Shown here in pieces: positions 24,534 through 32,297 of a stretch of DNA of 64,000 bases (position 1 is the first letter of the stretch; every line of letters begins with the position of its first letter). Origin of the DNA: an uncultured Helicobacteraceae bacterium. GTDB taxonomy: Bacteria > Campylobacterota > Campylobacteria > Campylobacterales > Helicobacteraceae. The stretch spans positions 9,644-73,643 of the forward strand of contig CAJTQL010000003.1 in NCBI GenBank assembly GCA_910578285.1, given 5' to 3'. The notes under the pieces were generated by a model. The model saw only the letters and a program-made list of their open reading frames with translations, was not told where the DNA came from and ran no database searches. The translations under genes were made by a program, and so were the position numbers.

Positions 24534-25589
24534 ATGAAAATGAAGAAATGGATAGGTGTCGCAGCAGTTCTTTGCTGCCTCAATGGCGCGTTTGCCGAAA
24601 AAATCAAGGACATTGCAAATGTTGTTGGTGTGCGCGAGAATCAGCTGATTGGCTATGGGCTTGTTGTGGGTCTCAATGGAACAGGAGACAAAACAACATC
24701 GACATTCACCATGCAATCTCTTGCAAACATGCTCGAGAGCGTGAATGTGAAAATCAATCCCAATGATATTCAGTCAAAGAATGTCGCTGCAGTGATGGTT
24801 ACGGCGAAGCTCCCACCTTTTGCGCGGCAGGGCGACCGAGTCGATGCGTTGATTTCGAGCATTGGCGATGCGAAATCGCTCGAGGGAGGGACGCTCATTC
24901 TCACTCCATTAAGTGGTGTTGATGGGCGAATCTATGCTACCACGCAAGGCGCGATTTCAATCGGAGGCAAAAACGAACGTGGAGGGGGCATTAACCACCC
25001 TCTTGCAGCGACAATCTATGGCGGAGCGATTATCGAGCGCGAAGTCAATTTCGATATCTACTCGAAACGAGAAGCAACGCTAAGCCTCAAAACCTCGAAT
25101 TTTCAAAATGCGTTGCGTGCGCAACAGAGTATCAATGCGGCATTCAATGACGCGCCGATTGCGACAGCGATTGACCCACGCACAATCAAGCTCGCTCGTC
25201 CCGAAACAATGGGAATGGTAGAGTTTTTGGCGAAAGTTGAAGATGTCGATATGGACGTGACACGAGATGAGAAAATCATCATCGATGAACGCACAGGAAC
25301 GGTTGTTTCTGGTGTGGGAGTCGAGGTTGGCGATGTTGTCATTACACATGGTGAAATCACAGTGCAAATTTCACGCGACAATATCCCCGAAGAAGGCTCG
25401 ATTGACCTTGGCGGCGGAATGCGGCTGAATGCAGCAAATAGCCTGCTTAGTACGGGAGCGCAGATTCCAACCGTGGCGAACATCACCCGCGCATTGCAAC
25501 GCATGGGTGCAGCGCCCAAAGATGTGATTTCAATTTTGCAGGCAATCAAACGAGCAGGCGCGATTAGTGCTGACCTCGAAGTCATCTAA
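24534..25589 (+). CDS. flgI: Flagellar P-ring protein FlgI
   Basis: 351 residues from ATG 24534. Forms the periplasmic P ring around the flagellar rod in the peptidoglycan layer. Signal peptide KKWIGVAAVLCCLNGAFA, then KIKDIANVVGVRENQLIGYG, VVGLNGTGDKT and FTMQSLANMLESVNV, and a C-terminal LSTGAQIPTVANITRALQRM with ISILQAIKRAGAISADLEVI. The frame is open upstream, but the leader and AAGGACGGAG fix the start. It heads a flagellar operon behind a sigma-54 promoter and is followed 15 bp later by flgJ. Confidence 0.97.
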   Translation: MKMKKWIGVAAVLCCLNGAFAEKIKDIANVVGVRENQLIGYGLVVGLNGTGDKTTSTFTMQSLANMLESVNVKINPNDIQSKNVAAVMVTAKLPPFARQGDRVDALISSIGDAKSLEGGTLILTPLSGVDGRIYATTQGAISIGGKNERGGGINHPLAATIYGGAIIEREVNFDIYSKREATLSLKTSNFQNALRAQQSINAAFNDAPIATAIDPRTIKLARPETMGMVEFLAKVEDVDMDVTRDEKIIIDERTGTVVSGVGVEVGDVVITHGEITVQISRDNIPEEGSIDLGGGMRLNAANSLLSTGAQIPTVANITRALQRMGAAPKDVISILQAIKRAGAISADLEVI

Positions 25590-25604
25590 TTAAAGGAGGA
25601 AGTA

Positions 25605-25985
25605 ATGAAAATTGACATTTCAAATGCGCTTGCGATGGCGCAAAACCAAAAACAGCCAAAGATTGAGAATCTCTCTGCCGAGGACGCACAGCTTCGTGAA
25701 CAAACCGATGCGTTTGAGGCGCTTTTGCTCAAGACTTTGCTCGATACATCAATGAAGATGGACAATGGCTTGTTTCCCAAAGCGCCGGGGCATGATATTT
25801 ATATGAGCATGTATCGTGAGCACATGAGTGAAGCTTTGGCAGGTAGCTTTGGATATAGCGATGCGCTATTCAATTGGATTAAAGAAGAGCAAAACATCGC
25901 CGAGAATGGCGGAATGTATATCCCAGACCATCTCAAAGAGAAAAAAGAAAAAGAGAAAAATGAGGACGAGGCAAAAAGGCAGTGA
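25605..25985 (+). CDS. flgJ: Flagellar rod-cap protein FlgJ, N-terminal domain only
   Basis: 126 residues. Corresponds to the N-terminal rod-scaffolding domain (EQTDAFEALLLKTLLDTSMK; HDIYMSMYREHMSEALAGSF), which guides rod assembly. The muramidase domain that follows in E. coli and Salmonella FlgJ is missing, as is normal in Campylobacterota. The tail is strongly charged (KEKKEKEKNEDEAKRQ). TAAAGGAGGAAGTA before ATG 25605 is a strong ribosome site. The stop overlaps the GTG of flgS. Confidence 0.88.
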   Translation: MKIDISNALAMAQNQKQPKIENLSAEDAQLREQTDAFEALLLKTLLDTSMKMDNGLFPKAPGHDIYMSMYREHMSEALAGSFGYSDALFNWIKEEQNIAENGGMYIPDHLKEKKEKEKNEDEAKRQ

Positions 25986-27001
25986 TTAACAAAGAATTGC
26001 TGAATTCGCTCAATGCGACAGATAAAGTCGCATTGATGCACTCTCTCGAGGAGCTGATTTCACAGTCATATCAAATCGAGAATGAGTTTATTGAACTCAA
26101 GGGGCTTTTTGAGGGCGTGTTGGAGCTTTTGCCAAATGCGCTGTGGGTTCTTGACGAAAAAGGTGATTTGGTTTATCAGAATGATGAATCATTCAAAATC
26201 AATAATCTCTTACCGCTTATCTGCGACTTTCAAGGCAGCGGAGAGGTGGAGCTCGATGGTTCGTTTTACCTCATTAAAGTGAATAAAAAAATGGGCAAGA
26301 GTATTCTCTCTGCCACGGACATTACGGACGAAAAACGCAAGGAGCGACTGATTTCAATGGGGCAGATTTCGGCAAATCTTGCCCATGAAATTCGCAATCC
26401 TATTGGTTCGGTTACGCTTCTTAGTTCGACACTTTTGCGCCGTGTTGATGTCGGTGTCAAGCCCCTCGTGCTTGAGATTAAAAAGGCGATTTGGCGGGTT
26501 GAACGGATTATCAAGGCGACATTGCTTTTTTCCAAAGGCATTCAACCTAATAAGATGCGATTTCAGCTTAAACAGCTTCAAGACGAGTTGAGGCTTGCTA
26601 TTGGTTATTATACTTACACAAAAAATATCGATTTCCGTTTCAATTTCAAGCCTGATTGTGTGATTTATGGTGATATTGATTTATTAGGAATCGTATTTCA
26701 AAACTTTATTTTCAATGCTATTGATGCGATTGAAGAAGAAGAATTTGAAGAAGGCGGTGTTGTCGAGCTTTTTTGCGAAGAGCAGCATGACAAGCGCATT
26801 TTTGAAATCTATGACAATGGCAAGGTATTTGAAAATAAAAACATTATCTTTGAGCCTTTCAAGAGCACAAAAGTCAAAGGAAATGGCTTGGGGCTTGCCC
26901 TTTCATTGCGGATTATCGAAGCGCATGGCGGCAGTGTCGAAATTGTTGATATAGACAAAAAGGGCTTTCGTATTGTGATTGAATATCTTGGGGGTAGATA
27001 A
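25982..27001 (+). CDS. flgS: Flagellar sensor histidine kinase FlgS (NtrB type)
   Basis: 339 residues, no membrane segment, so cytoplasmic. An N-terminal PAS-like sensor (about 45-115) is followed by the phosphoacceptor NLAHEIRNPIGSV with His135 and an HATPase_c domain: N box FNAIDAIEEEEFEE, IYDNGKVFE, and GNGLGLALSLRIIEAHGGSV. In Helicobacter and Campylobacter FlgS phosphorylates FlgR, which activates sigma-54 at class 2 flagellar genes. GTG 25982 overlaps flgJ. Being the third gene behind an RpoN promoter, it would stimulate its own operon. No flgR is seen in the window. Confidence 0.9.
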   Translation: MINKELLNSLNATDKVALMHSLEELISQSYQIENEFIELKGLFEGVLELLPNALWVLDEKGDLVYQNDESFKINNLLPLICDFQGSGEVELDGSFYLIKVNKKMGKSILSATDITDEKRKERLISMGQISANLAHEIRNPIGSVTLLSSTLLRRVDVGVKPLVLEIKKAIWRVERIIKATLLFSKGIQPNKMRFQLKQLQDELRLAIGYYTYTKNIDFRFNFKPDCVIYGDIDLLGIVFQNFIFNAIDAIEEEEFEEGGVVELFCEEQHDKRIFEIYDNGKVFENKNIIFEPFKSTKVKGNGLGLALSLRIIEAHGGSVEIVDIDKKGFRIVIEYLGGR

Positions 27002-27026
27002 TTATTTTCCATTAACTTTTTTTGCC

Positions 27027-27032
27027 TATTAT
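27027..27032 (+). promoter_or_regulatory. Possible -10 box for napA/dps
   Basis: TATTAT following a T-rich stretch (27015-27023) in the 60 bp between flgS and the napA ATG at 27062. No convincing -35 or Fur/PerR box was seen. Confidence 0.3.
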
Positions 27033-27061
27033 TGTCTATCTCAATAATGAAAGGATACAAA

Positions 27062-27499
27062 ATGAGTTCAGTCATTCCATTGCTTAAAAGACTTCAAGCT
27101 GATGCAATTGTGTTTGTGATGAAAACGCACAATTTCCATTGGAATGTTGTGGGTATGGATTTTCATCCCACACATCTTGCTACCGAAGAGATTTATGAGA
27201 TATTCTCTGATGTCTATGATGATATTGCCGAACGTCTATTGCAGCTTGGGCAAAAGCCCTTGGTAACCCTCAAAGACGTTCTTGCAGAGGCAAAAATTTC
27301 TGAAGAGAGCAGCACCAAATTCACTTCACGACAGATTGTCGAGGCAGTCGAAAAAGATTATACGTATTTTGAAAAAACCTTTCGAGAGCTTTCGGAGGTT
27401 GCCTCTGGTGCGGGCGATTCCGTAACTGCTGCTTTTGCGGACGACAACCTCGCTAAGCTGCAAAAATCTCTTTGGATGTTGCGTGCACAGCTCGCGTAG
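27062..27499 (+). CDS. napA: Dps/NapA ferritin-like DNA-protection protein
   Basis: 145 residues from ATG 27062 (AAGGA six bases upstream; ATG 27047 is less likely). Forms a dodecamer that oxidises and stores iron and protects against peroxide. Ferroxidase-site features: MKTHNFHWNVVGMDFHPTH and EEIYEIFSDVYDDIAERLLQ. H. pylori NapA is also the neutrophil-activating protein; that property cannot be read here. It lies just after flgS, as in H. pylori from memory (HP0243/HP0244), although the orientation of the surroundings differs. Its stop abuts that of the convergent CDF gene. Confidence 0.95.
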   Translation: MSSVIPLLKRLQADAIVFVMKTHNFHWNVVGMDFHPTHLATEEIYEIFSDVYDDIAERLLQLGQKPLVTLKDVLAEAKISEESSTKFTSRQIVEAVEKDYTYFEKTFRELSEVASGAGDSVTAAFADDNLAKLQKSLWMLRAQLA

Positions 27500-28423
27500 C
27501 TACGTTTCTGCTCCCACATTGTGGGGCACTTTTTGCTTACGCATATCGTCTTCATTCGCATCATCATAAGGGTCGAGATGTGTCATAATCTCCCAGCGCA
27601 CATCAGCTCGCAAGTTTTGAATCTCGTCTTCTATCTTATGTGCGGTATCGTGTGCTTGTAGAAGCGAGATTGTGCTTGGGAAAACAAGATGAATCTCGAT
27701 GAAATGATATTCGCCGCTTTGTCGCGTTTTGAGCCCATGAAAGCTGATGATTTCTTTGTGTTCAGATAGAATTTTCCGAATTGCCGCAACCATTTTTGCA
27801 TCCATTGCCCTATCAAAGAGCATCGAGACGCCATCTTTGAGCAATGAAAATGCTGAATAGAAAATATAGCATGCAATCACAATGCCAAAGATTCCATCAA
27901 TGACTGCCCAGCCGCTAAAATGTACGATTCCCAAGGCAAGTAGCACAGCGCCATTGCTCAAGAGGTCGGTTTGGTAGTGCAGGCTGTCGGCTTTGATAAC
28001 AAGATTGTTAGTTTTTTTTGCCACAATGCGCAGATAATACACGAGCGCAAGGGTGATAAGCAAACAAATGAGCATAACAACGATGGACTCGCCGACATAT
28101 TCGAGTTCTTCGCCTAGATAGATTTTTTTGATGGATTGATATAAAATGAAAAACGCCGAGATGACAATCATGCTGCCCTCAATCACACAGGCGAGCGCCT
28201 CGATTTTGCCTTTGCCATAATTAAACGTTTCGCTTGGTGGCAGCTGGGCTGTGTAGAGCGCAAAGTAGTTGAATAGCGAAACGCATAAATCAAGCAAGGA
28301 ATCAATCGCCGAAGCAAGGATTGCAACCGAACCACTCAAAATCCCCATGATAAGCTTGAAAAGCACCAATATGGTTGCAACTGTGCTTGAAACAAGCGTT
28401 GCTCTTTTTTGTAGATTTTGCAT
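27500..28423 (-). CDS. Cation diffusion facilitator (CDF) family metal exporter
   Basis: 307 residues. Six membrane helices in the first 210 residues, with the metal-site pattern SAIDSLLDLCVSLFNYFAL in TM2 and SLHYQTDLLSNGAVLLALG in TM5 (HxxxD), typical of the Fe/Zn branch (FieF-like), followed by a cytosolic C-terminal domain with YHFIEIHLVFPSTISLLQAH. Exports divalent metal against protons; the substrate (Fe, Zn, Mn or Co) cannot be set by sequence reading alone. The tail (DPYDDANEDDMRKQK) is acidic. AGGAG lies before ATG 28423. It is convergent with napA with no gap; both deal with metals. Confidence 0.9.
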   Translation of the reverse strand: MQNLQKRATLVSSTVATILVLFKLIMGILSGSVAILASAIDSLLDLCVSLFNYFALYTAQLPPSETFNYGKGKIEALACVIEGSMIVISAFFILYQSIKKIYLGEELEYVGESIVVMLICLLITLALVYYLRIVAKKTNNLVIKADSLHYQTDLLSNGAVLLALGIVHFSGWAVIDGIFGIVIACYIFYSAFSLLKDGVSMLFDRAMDAKMVAAIRKILSEHKEIISFHGLKTRQSGEYHFIEIHLVFPSTISLLQAHDTAHKIEDEIQNLRADVRWEIMTHLDPYDDANEDDMRKQKVPHNVGAET

Positions 28424-28462
28424 ACACGCTCCTATAATAGAAATAGTATATACATATTTTAC

Positions 28463-28936
28463 TTAAATTCTACTAATTGTTTGTCGGAAGGATTCATAGC
28501 CAACAATCGCCACAGCAGTAGCAAGATTGAGGCTTCTAGCGGTACTTTGCATAGGGATTTTGTAGCATTGTTCAGCATAGCGATTGAGAATCTCGGAGGG
28601 AATGCCTGCATCTTCGCGCCCAAAATGCAAGAAACATGGCGCAATGAGTCGCGCTTCATAGAGACTTTTTTGTGCCTTTGTGCTGCAAAAATGATGCGTG
28701 GAATTGGGCGCATAACATGCCCAAAAACTCTGTACACAATCCCACTCAAAGAGTTGCAAATGCTCCCAATAATCAAGTCCGGCGCGGCGAATCTCCTTTT
28801 GTGTGAGGTGGAATCCAAGTGGGTGAATGAGGTGTAGCTCTGCACCAAGCGCGACACAAAGTCGCCCAATCGCGCCTGTATTGTGCGGGATTTGTGGTTG
28901 GTGCAAAACAATGTGCATTGTCCTGTCGTTTTGCAT
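28463..28936 (-). CDS. trmL: tRNA (cytidine/uridine-34 2'-O)-methyltransferase TrmL
   Basis: 157 residues. SPOUT-class methyltransferase modifying the wobble nucleotide of certain leucine tRNAs. The opening HIVLHQPQIPHNTGAIGRLC is the family signature; FLHFGREDAGIP and IPMQSTARSLNLATAVAIVG form the knotted SAM site. The start is ATG 28936, or ATG 28918 directly before HIVL; neither has an ideal ribosome site. The upstream gene ends one base before 28936, so coupling is likely. Confidence 0.92.
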   Translation of the reverse strand: MQNDRTMHIVLHQPQIPHNTGAIGRLCVALGAELHLIHPLGFHLTQKEIRRAGLDYWEHLQLFEWDCVQSFWACYAPNSTHHFCSTKAQKSLYEARLIAPCFLHFGREDAGIPSEILNRYAEQCYKIPMQSTARSLNLATAVAIVGYESFRQTISRI

Positions 28937-28937
28937 T

Positions 28938-29354
28938 TTATGGCTTTCGTTTTGGGTCGCCCTGTATCAAAATCTTTAGCATGACGGCAAAGGCTTTGGT
29001 GTTGCGCTTAATCATACGTTTGAGCTGAATAAGCATCACGGTTTCATAGACAGAGAGAACATGTGGGCATATTTCTGGTGTATCCGATTTAGCAGATTCT
29101 GCTTGCTCGTCTATCGCTTCCGATGGTGCAGGCTTGTCGTCCTCTGTTTGGGGTGCTGCTTGCGCCATTTTTGTTGCGGTAGCCTTATTTATAGTTGGAT
29201 TCTCGACAGATTTTGTCGCTATCGGTATCACATCATCGTTGTATGGAATCTCGTTCTTGTCTATTTTTTCTGTATCATATTCGTCATACTCATTTTGTAG
29301 GAGATTTGCTTCTTTTTGGTAGTGTGAAATCGCTTTGTTGCGGTTGGTTCTCAT
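28938..29354 (-). CDS. Hypothetical protein, low-complexity linker, 138 aa
   Basis: Hydrophilic N-terminal two-thirds (NEYDEYDTEKIDKNEIPYND, then a Pro/Ala/Glu/Thr linker) and a basic helical C-terminal part (ETVMLIQLKRMIKRNTKAFA). No leader and no known domain. AAGGAG before ATG 29354. It lies between purU and trmL on the same strand, 11 bp after purU. Intrinsically disordered for most of its length; function unknown. Confidence 0.6.
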   Translation of the reverse strand: MRTNRNKAISHYQKEANLLQNEYDEYDTEKIDKNEIPYNDDVIPIATKSVENPTINKATATKMAQAAPQTEDDKPAPSEAIDEQAESAKSDTPEICPHVLSVYETVMLIQLKRMIKRNTKAFAVMLKILIQGDPKRKP

Positions 29355-29365
29355 ACTCTATCTCC

Positions 29366-30193
29366 TTAGAAAATAATCGTTTTATTCTGATACACAAAAA
29401 CGCGCTGCTCGCAAACAAGCTTCAGCGCGCGCGCGAGTACGATTTTTTCAATATCATGTCCTGCTTGCTGCATGTCTTTAATCGTATAATTGTGATCAAT
29501 TTTGATGATGTCTTGTGCGATGATTGGACCATCATCGAGCACATCGGTTACGAAATGTGCTGTCGCTCCGATAATCTTTGCACCCCGATTGTATGCCTGT
29601 TTGTAGGGGTTTGCACCCACAAATGCAGGCAGGAGTGAATGGTGAATATTTAAGATTCTATGTCGAAAATGTGCCACGAAATCGGGGCTTAGAATCCGCA
29701 TATATTTTGCCAAAACAAGAAGTTCTGTTTGTCCAATGTGTGCAATGCAATCAAGTAGCTTTTGTTCATGCTCTTCGCGCGTACAGCCTTCATGTGTAAT
29801 GGTAAAAAATGGGATACCAAACCGCTCGACAAGCGGACGCAAGGTGTCGTGGTTGCCTATCACAGCCAAAATCTGCACATCGAGCTCATTGCTCTCGCGC
29901 CGAAGCAGAATATCGCCAAGGCAATGATTTTCTTTGGTGCAAAGCAAGATGAGTTTGGGCGAGTGTTTGGGTTCAATGCTCACCTCGCTGTTTGGTGGCA
30001 AAACCTCTAATAGCTGCTCGCGCAAACCATCAATGCTGTTCTCACCCGTAAATTGCGCGCGGAAAAAGAATAGCCCTTGCTCAAAATCCACAAATTCATT
30101 GTTTTTTGTAATATTAAAATTTTGCAATAACGATGTGATTTTATAAATCAATGCTTTCTCATCGGGCGCTTGGATTCGCAATATATATGTCAT
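29366..30193 (-). CDS. purU: Formyltetrahydrofolate deformylase
   Basis: 275 residues from ATG 30193, whose A is shared with the sppA stop (TAATG). Hydrolyses 10-formyl-THF to formate and THF, balancing one-carbon pools and supplying formate. The N-terminal ACT domain (YILRIQAPDEKALIYKITSL) is followed by the formyl-transferase-like hydrolase: VIGNHDTLRPLVERFGIPFF, ILSPDFVAHFRHRILNIHHS, LLPAFVGANPY and IIGATAHFVTDVLDDGPIIA. Catalytic Asn, His and Asp are in these blocks. Normal length. Co-translated with sppA. Confidence 0.93.
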   Translation of the reverse strand: MTYILRIQAPDEKALIYKITSLLQNFNITKNNEFVDFEQGLFFFRAQFTGENSIDGLREQLLEVLPPNSEVSIEPKHSPKLILLCTKENHCLGDILLRRESNELDVQILAVIGNHDTLRPLVERFGIPFFTITHEGCTREEHEQKLLDCIAHIGQTELLVLAKYMRILSPDFVAHFRHRILNIHHSLLPAFVGANPYKQAYNRGAKIIGATAHFVTDVLDDGPIIAQDIIKIDHNYTIKDMQQAGHDIEKIVLARALKLVCEQRVFVYQNKTIIF

Positions 30194-31053
30194 TATCTCC
30201 CCATTATACCAAACAGATTCCACACAAATGCACGTAGTGAGCCTTGCAATGCGTTCCATATAATATTGCTTTCTTCAATCTCGACCCATTGCGCAAACTC
30301 AACGCCACTCAAGGCGATGAGCTCTTTTTTAGCATCATTTTTTGTGCCAATGCTATCGATGAGCCCAAGCTTCAGCGCGCGTGCAGAATCAAAGATTCGC
30401 CCCTCGGCAAAGCTCTCTTTTTGTGCACAATCGATTCGCCGCGCTGTGCAAACATCGGTAACAAACATATCATACTGCCGCATAAGCAGCTCTTCTATCT
30501 CATTGCGCTCCTCGTCATTCCAAGCGCGCATGATTGTCCCAGCTTCTTTGAGCTGTCCCGCTTTGAGTATTTGTGGGCGGATTCCGAGTTTTGCAATCAA
30601 TTCGCTGACATCAATTCCTTCAAAAATCACGCCAATCGAACCGATGATTGCACCCTTGTTTGCAATGATGTGTTGTGCGCCCAATGCCGCATAGTAGCTG
30701 CCGCTTGCAAGTGTGCCTTGCGCATAGACGACAAGGGGCTTCTTTGCTGCAAGGCGTTTGAGCTCTTCGTAGATTTCAACACTCGGCGAGAGAGCACCGC
30801 CGGGTGAATCGACAACGAGTAATACGCCAGCAATGCTCGAATCTTCGCGTAGATTCTCAATCTGCTTAATCAATGCGTGCGAATTGAGAATCATGCCCAT
30901 AAGTTTGATTTCTGCAAGATTGCCCTCAAGATTGTTCAATGGTTTTGTACCAAAGCTCATGAGTGCAAAGAGGAGGATAATCAGCACAAAAGCCTTGAAA
31001 TAACGTGTGAGCAAGACAAATGGAAAGGCAGCCCAAAATGCGAGATGTTTCAT
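30193..31053 (-). CDS. sppA: Signal peptide peptidase SppA
   Basis: 286 residues, the short single-domain form. Membrane-anchored serine/lysine protease that degrades cleaved signal peptides. A transmembrane segment at about 18-34 is followed by the Clp-like fold: VDSPGGALSPSVEIYEELKR, the nucleophile in YAQGTLASGSYYAALGA (about Ser117), GSIGVIFEG, and a segment KAGQLKEAGT (164-173) holding the expected general-base lysine. The start overlaps the stop of the upstream aminofutalosine deaminase gene (ATGA), and its own stop overlaps purU. Confidence 0.92.
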   Translation of the reverse strand: MKHLAFWAAFPFVLLTRYFKAFVLIILLFALMSFGTKPLNNLEGNLAEIKLMGMILNSHALIKQIENLREDSSIAGVLLVVDSPGGALSPSVEIYEELKRLAAKKPLVVYAQGTLASGSYYAALGAQHIIANKGAIIGSIGVIFEGIDVSELIAKLGIRPQILKAGQLKEAGTIMRAWNDEERNEIEELLMRQYDMFVTDVCTARRIDCAQKESFAEGRIFDSARALKLGLIDSIGTKNDAKKELIALSGVEFAQWVEIEESNIIWNALQGSLRAFVWNLFGIMGR

Positions 31054-32270
31054 TGGACATCTCCTAATTCTTTGCCACCCACCCAGAGTGATTGTGCTTG
31101 TGTTGCGTGCAGCAAAAAGGTGAGTGCTTCTTGGTGTGTGTGTCGGATTTGTGGCACATGGAAGAGTGCCATATCAGCGAGCTTGCCGCTTTGTAAAATG
31201 CCACAATCAAGCCCTAGCGCCTTTGCAGCATTCTTTGTCGCGGCTAAGACAAGTGCGACAGAGAGTGGCACAAGTGGCGCATGTGCGCAAAAAAGTGCAG
31301 TGCGCAGCTCTTCGAGCAGATTGAGCGAATTGTTTGAGGCAAGCGAATCTGTGCCGATGAGGCAGGGCAGAATCGCGTTTGTTTTTTTGAAACCAAGCAT
31401 TTTGCCCCCCAAGAGGCGATTGGAGCGAGGGCATGAAACAACATTCGCGCCCAAACGTGCGATGTGTGCGAGCTCGGATTCGTTTGCTTGCGTACAATGC
31501 ACAAATAGCAGGCGTGCCTTTGTGTTTGCGAAATGCTCAAGAAAGCCATCAATCCGATAAAAACTCTGCGTGTTGCTCGGGTTGAAGTTTGCATAGAAAT
31601 CCTTGAAGAATCCGCTGTCTTCGCAAAGCCATTGCCGCTCTTCAGGCGATTCGAGAAAATGCACACTCAATGCACATTGACGTTTGTTCACCTCGCACAC
31701 AAGCCGTGCGAGGAGTTCGGGGACGACAGAATAGGGCGAATGCACAGCGAGCGCGTTATGAAATGTTGCGCTAACGCACTCATCGGCTGTTTGTATGCGT
31801 TGCAAAAAGTTTTCCCATGCCGATTCTGCGCCCTCATGGCTTGAGCCGATGAGCTCATTGAAATAGACAATGCGCAGATTTGAACACGCGAGGACGTCGA
31901 GGTCATTTCCTTGCGAGCTAATTGCACCCACGCAGCCTACACCGCTTTTGCGCAGGCTTGCAAGTGCAGATTCCATTTGCTCCTTGCTGCATGGCTTTTG
32001 GTGCTGTGTGAATACGCTTGAAAGCCATGCGCCAAAGCTCCCAAAGACGAATCCGCAGCTATCGCTAAACTCAATGTGTGTGTGAGGGTTGATGAGTGCG
32101 GGTAGCAATACGCAATCGTCATGGAATCGCGCATTGCCATAGCGCTTTTGCAATGTGGCGAAATCGCCCACATCGCAAATGTGTGCGCCATCAAAGGCGA
32201 CAGCGCCATTGTCGAGTACGCAAAATGCGTCATCACAAACAAAAACTTTGCTCGCGCCAATGACTTCCAT
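31050..32270 (-). CDS. mqnX: Aminofutalosine deaminase (futalosine menaquinone pathway)
   Basis: 406 residues, amidohydrolase superfamily. Metal ligands: NPHTHIEF (His63, His65), SVHFLES, FVHCTQ and the catalytic Asp in GTDSLASNNSLN. H. pylori HP0267, which this resembles in sequence and neighbours, deaminates 6-amino-6-deoxyfutalosine in menaquinone synthesis; the ATZ/TRZ-type motifs alone would also allow other deaminases. It lies next to the dihydroorotase-like gene, as in H. pylori (HP0266/HP0267 from memory). AAGGAAGAG before ATG 32270. With ispB and ubiE it accounts for part of the quinone pathway in this window. Confidence 0.88.
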   Translation of the reverse strand: MEVIGASKVFVCDDAFCVLDNGAVAFDGAHICDVGDFATLQKRYGNARFHDDCVLLPALINPHTHIEFSDSCGFVFGSFGAWLSSVFTQHQKPCSKEQMESALASLRKSGVGCVGAISSQGNDLDVLACSNLRIVYFNELIGSSHEGAESAWENFLQRIQTADECVSATFHNALAVHSPYSVVPELLARLVCEVNKRQCALSVHFLESPEERQWLCEDSGFFKDFYANFNPSNTQSFYRIDGFLEHFANTKARLLFVHCTQANESELAHIARLGANVVSCPRSNRLLGGKMLGFKKTNAILPCLIGTDSLASNNSLNLLEELRTALFCAHAPLVPLSVALVLAATKNAAKALGLDCGILQSGKLADMALFHVPQIRHTHQEALTFLLHATQAQSLWVGGKELGDVQ

Positions 32271-32297
32271 TCTCTTCCTTTTTGCTTTATCTCTTGA

